The translations under genes and the position numbers were made by a program. The notes beneath the pieces were generated by a model that did not search any database, was not told the DNA's origin, and saw only the letters and a list, made by a program, of their open reading frames with translations. Positions 62,254-64,000 of a stretch of 64,000 nt of DNA are shown here, in pieces. Each line of letters starts with the position of its first letter. Position 1 is the stretch's first letter. The DNA is from Heyndrickxia oleronia (GTDB lineage: Bacteria > Bacillota > Bacilli > Bacillales > Bacillaceae_C), in the NCBI RefSeq assembly GCF_017809215.1, contig NZ_CP065424.1, forward strand, positions 2,140,001 to 2,204,000, read 5' to 3'.

Positions 62254-62431
62254 TTAAGTTTACACTCCTTCATTATAGAACTTTGCACTTTTACAAATAT
62301 GCTTGTATTCGGGGAAATATGATTAGACGGAATGTTAATATCATTGGATTAAAAAGCCATTATTTTTCCACTTACATAATAAATAATAGTCAGACAAATA
62401 ATATATTGAGTAATAAGGAGGGGATAAATTT

Positions 62432-63796
62432 ATGGAGATACCTGCTAGTGCGGGAAAAAAACAAGAGGATAGCAATGAGAAAAAACTAGCTTGGTGGCAA
62501 CTTTCACTTATTGGATTAGGTTGCATTATCGGTACAGGGTATTTTCTAGGTTCGGGAATAGGAATTAAGATGACTGGTCCTTCGATCCTTATTACCTTTA
62601 TATTAGCCGGTGTAGGTACTTATATCGTTTCAGAAGCTTTATCAAAAATGTCAGCACAAGACCCTCAAAAGGGTTCATTTCGTTCCTATGCTAAAAAGGC
62701 ATTCGGTCCCTGGGCGGGTTTTAGCAGTGGGTGGGTATACTGGTTTTCAGAAATGTTGATCACTGGTAGCCAATTAACTGCACTTTCAATTTTATCGAGG
62801 TTTTGGTTTCCGAATATTCCACTTTGGATATTTGCATCAGGATACGCTCTTCTTGGTGTACTTATTGTCATTATAGGGACAAAGGGATTTGAAAGAGCTC
62901 AAAATGTATTTGCAATCATAAAGATTGCTGCTATTTTTATGTTTATAGTTCTTGCCATTTCGGTAGTTATTGGCTTTTTTGGGGGAAGTAAGGCAGATTT
63001 TCACTTTCATTATCACAAGACAGATTTTTTTCCAAAAGGAATTATGGGCTTGTGGTCCTCACTTATCTTTGGTTTTTACGCTTTTGGTGGCATCGAGATT
63101 ATGGGTATTATGGCAACTAGATTAAAGAAAAAAGAAGATGCAAAAAAGGCAGGGGCTAGTATGCTCCTTATGCTAACATTCATTTATTTAATATCATTGA
63201 TATTTGCAACGAGTTTAGTAAGCTTTAATAAATTTAATGCAAAGGAAAGTCCATTCGTAATTGCCCTTGATAAATATGATATTTCCTTCTTTCCTCATTT
63301 GTTTACAGGTGGAATAATTATTGCTGGATTTTCAACAATGGTTGCATCATTATTCGCAGTAACTAGTATGGTAGTGACGTTAGCAGAGGATGGCGATGCA
63401 CCTAGGATTTTTTCTAAAAAAGGAAAAATGAAGGTACCCCCACTTGCATTAGGCTTAACTATTTGTGGAATGATCATTTCAATTATATTAGCTTTAATAA
63501 TGCCTGATCGCGTGTATGAATATATCACAACTGCTGCAGGATTAATGCTTTTATATAACTGGTTCTTTATACTTATTTCTTTTCCAAGATTAATTAAAGC
63601 ATCCAAATTTGATCATTTAAAGCGTTTCATAGGCATGTTATTAATAGTACTTGCTGTTAGTGGGACATGCATTCATCAGACGAGTAGGCCAGGATTTTTT
63701 GTAAGTATTGGTTTTGTTGCAGTGGTAATTATTGTCGTTGTCATTTTACAAATGACAAAAAGAAAGAAGAAAAATTTATTTCCACAAGGCATTTGA
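62432..63796 (+). CDS. APC-family amino-acid permease
   Basis: 454 residues, 12 membrane segments. The first helix carries the substrate-site glycine motif GLGCIIGTGYFLGSGIG, as in the amino-acid transporter family; SFRSYAKKAFGPWAGF follows helix 2. Proton-coupled uptake of an amino acid is likely; the substrate is not determined. AAGGAGG upstream. Basic tail RKKKN. Confidence 0.88.
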   Translation: MEIPASAGKKQEDSNEKKLAWWQLSLIGLGCIIGTGYFLGSGIGIKMTGPSILITFILAGVGTYIVSEALSKMSAQDPQKGSFRSYAKKAFGPWAGFSSGWVYWFSEMLITGSQLTALSILSRFWFPNIPLWIFASGYALLGVLIVIIGTKGFERAQNVFAIIKIAAIFMFIVLAISVVIGFFGGSKADFHFHYHKTDFFPKGIMGLWSSLIFGFYAFGGIEIMGIMATRLKKKEDAKKAGASMLLMLTFIYLISLIFATSLVSFNKFNAKESPFVIALDKYDISFFPHLFTGGIIIAGFSTMVASLFAVTSMVVTLAEDGDAPRIFSKKGKMKVPPLALGLTICGMIISIILALIMPDRVYEYITTAAGLMLLYNWFFILISFPRLIKASKFDHLKRFIGMLLIVLAVSGTCIHQTSRPGFFVSIGFVAVVIIVVVILQMTKRKKKNLFPQGI

Positions 63797-63833
63797 TTTT
63801 GCCAATTTACTATAAAATTTTGGAGGTAGAATT

Positions 63834-64000
63834 ATGCCAGTATTTGTTTATCAAACTTTTCAAATTAAACAAGAAAAATTTAAAGAAGCTATCGAAAATT
63901 TACATGAAATGAAAAATTATCGTAATGAAAATTATAGTCATAAAGTGGAAATTTTAACTCCTATTACTGGTCCTGATCATACATATGCAGTTCTTTCGAC
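63834..64000 (+). CDS. partial gene of unknown function at right edge
   Basis: 55 residues visible, cut by the window end. ATG 63834 has TGGAGG 8 nt upstream. Alternating strand-helix-strand (MPVFVYQTFQI, helix, HKVEILTPITG) hints at a dimeric alpha/beta barrel. No family recognised. Confidence 0.65.
   Translation, partial: MPVFVYQTFQIKQEKFKEAIENLHEMKNYRNENYSHKVEILTPITGPDHTYAVLS

Noticed and set aside
1..64000. CRISPR array, prophage or integrated plasmid
   Set aside because: No regularly spaced repeats, integrase, phage structural genes or att-site duplication were seen; gene order is chromosomal Bacillus-like throughout.

Overview
The window reads as chromosomal DNA of a low-GC, endospore-forming member of the Bacillaceae. 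The support is gene content and order rather than any rRNA marker: there is a small acid-soluble spore protein gene (sspL), two YjcZ-type small proteins, a Ku/LigD pair, lipoteichoic acid synthase, MntR and two cold-shock proteins, and long stretches follow the Bacillus subtilis yp- and yod/yoz- gene orders. Starts are often TTG or GTG behind strong Shine-Dalgarno (SD) sequences, and nearly every transcription unit ends in a clear Rho-independent hairpin.

Layout. 1-6.1 kb: the end of a dynamin-like gene, a Cys-rich small protein and a sulfurtransferase, 5'-3' exonuclease ypcP, sspL, a DMT exporter, two RNase HI-like genes (ypdQ, ypeP), ypeQ and cspD. 6.4-9.9 kb: mntR, a methyltransferase, fhs and a gene of unknown function. 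10-14.4 kb: an unusual unit encoding a GNAT domain fused to about 860 residues of unknown beta-rich sequence, followed by an amidohydrolase. 14.4-17.6 kb (minus): a SulP-type transporter and a glutaminyl-tRNA synthetase. 17.7-23 kb: ypgQ, an ABC-F ATPase, ypgR, brxB, ypiP. 23.4-31.8 kb: ypjP, a secreted M34/PPEP-like metalloprotease, thyA-dfrA, hemolysin III family, nucleoside hydrolase, ypmR-ypmS, a DUF4397-like protein, msrA-msrB, a YjcZ-like protein. 31.8-41.4 kb: a chemoreceptor, yozE, yodN, yozD, deoD, yodJ, ctpA and a CAP-domain secreted protein. 42.0-43.5 kb: an intact IS3-family (IS150-like) element. 43.5-45.8 kb (minus): an acetyltransferase with a structured leader, dedA and uppP. 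45.9-52.1 kb: DUF4870-like gene, a YxlE/F/G-like ABC unit without its sigma factor, an AzgA-type purine permease and an EAL-HDOD protein. 52.2-56.9 kb: dapF, divergent ligD/ku, PAP2 phosphatase. 57-64 kb: second YjcZ-like gene, an unexplained transcribed region, csp, ltaS, an IS relic, LysE-type exporter, YndM-like gene, an amino-acid permease and a gene cut by the right edge.

Functional themes: folate/one-carbon metabolism (fhs, thyA, dfrA), envelope synthesis and lipid-carrier recycling (ltaS, uppP, dedA, dapF, D,D-carboxypeptidase), oxidative repair (msrA, msrB, brxB), NHEJ (ku, ligD) and nucleoside salvage (deoD, nucleoside hydrolase, AzgA permease).

Most noteworthy non-gene signals: (i) a family of five roughly 140-185 bp dispersed repeats, each placed immediately downstream of a Rho-independent terminator; (ii) the IS element inserted in the loop of a perfect 14-bp terminator hairpin with a 3-bp target duplication; (iii) a multi-helix leader before the minus-strand acetyltransferase, with a tRNA T-arm-like hairpin and two mutually exclusive helices controlling the SD; (iv) a similar SD-masking hairpin before the LysE-type gene; (v) a 19-bp perfect inverted repeat before the ABC unit. 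All assignments come from reading the sequence; no database search was possible.
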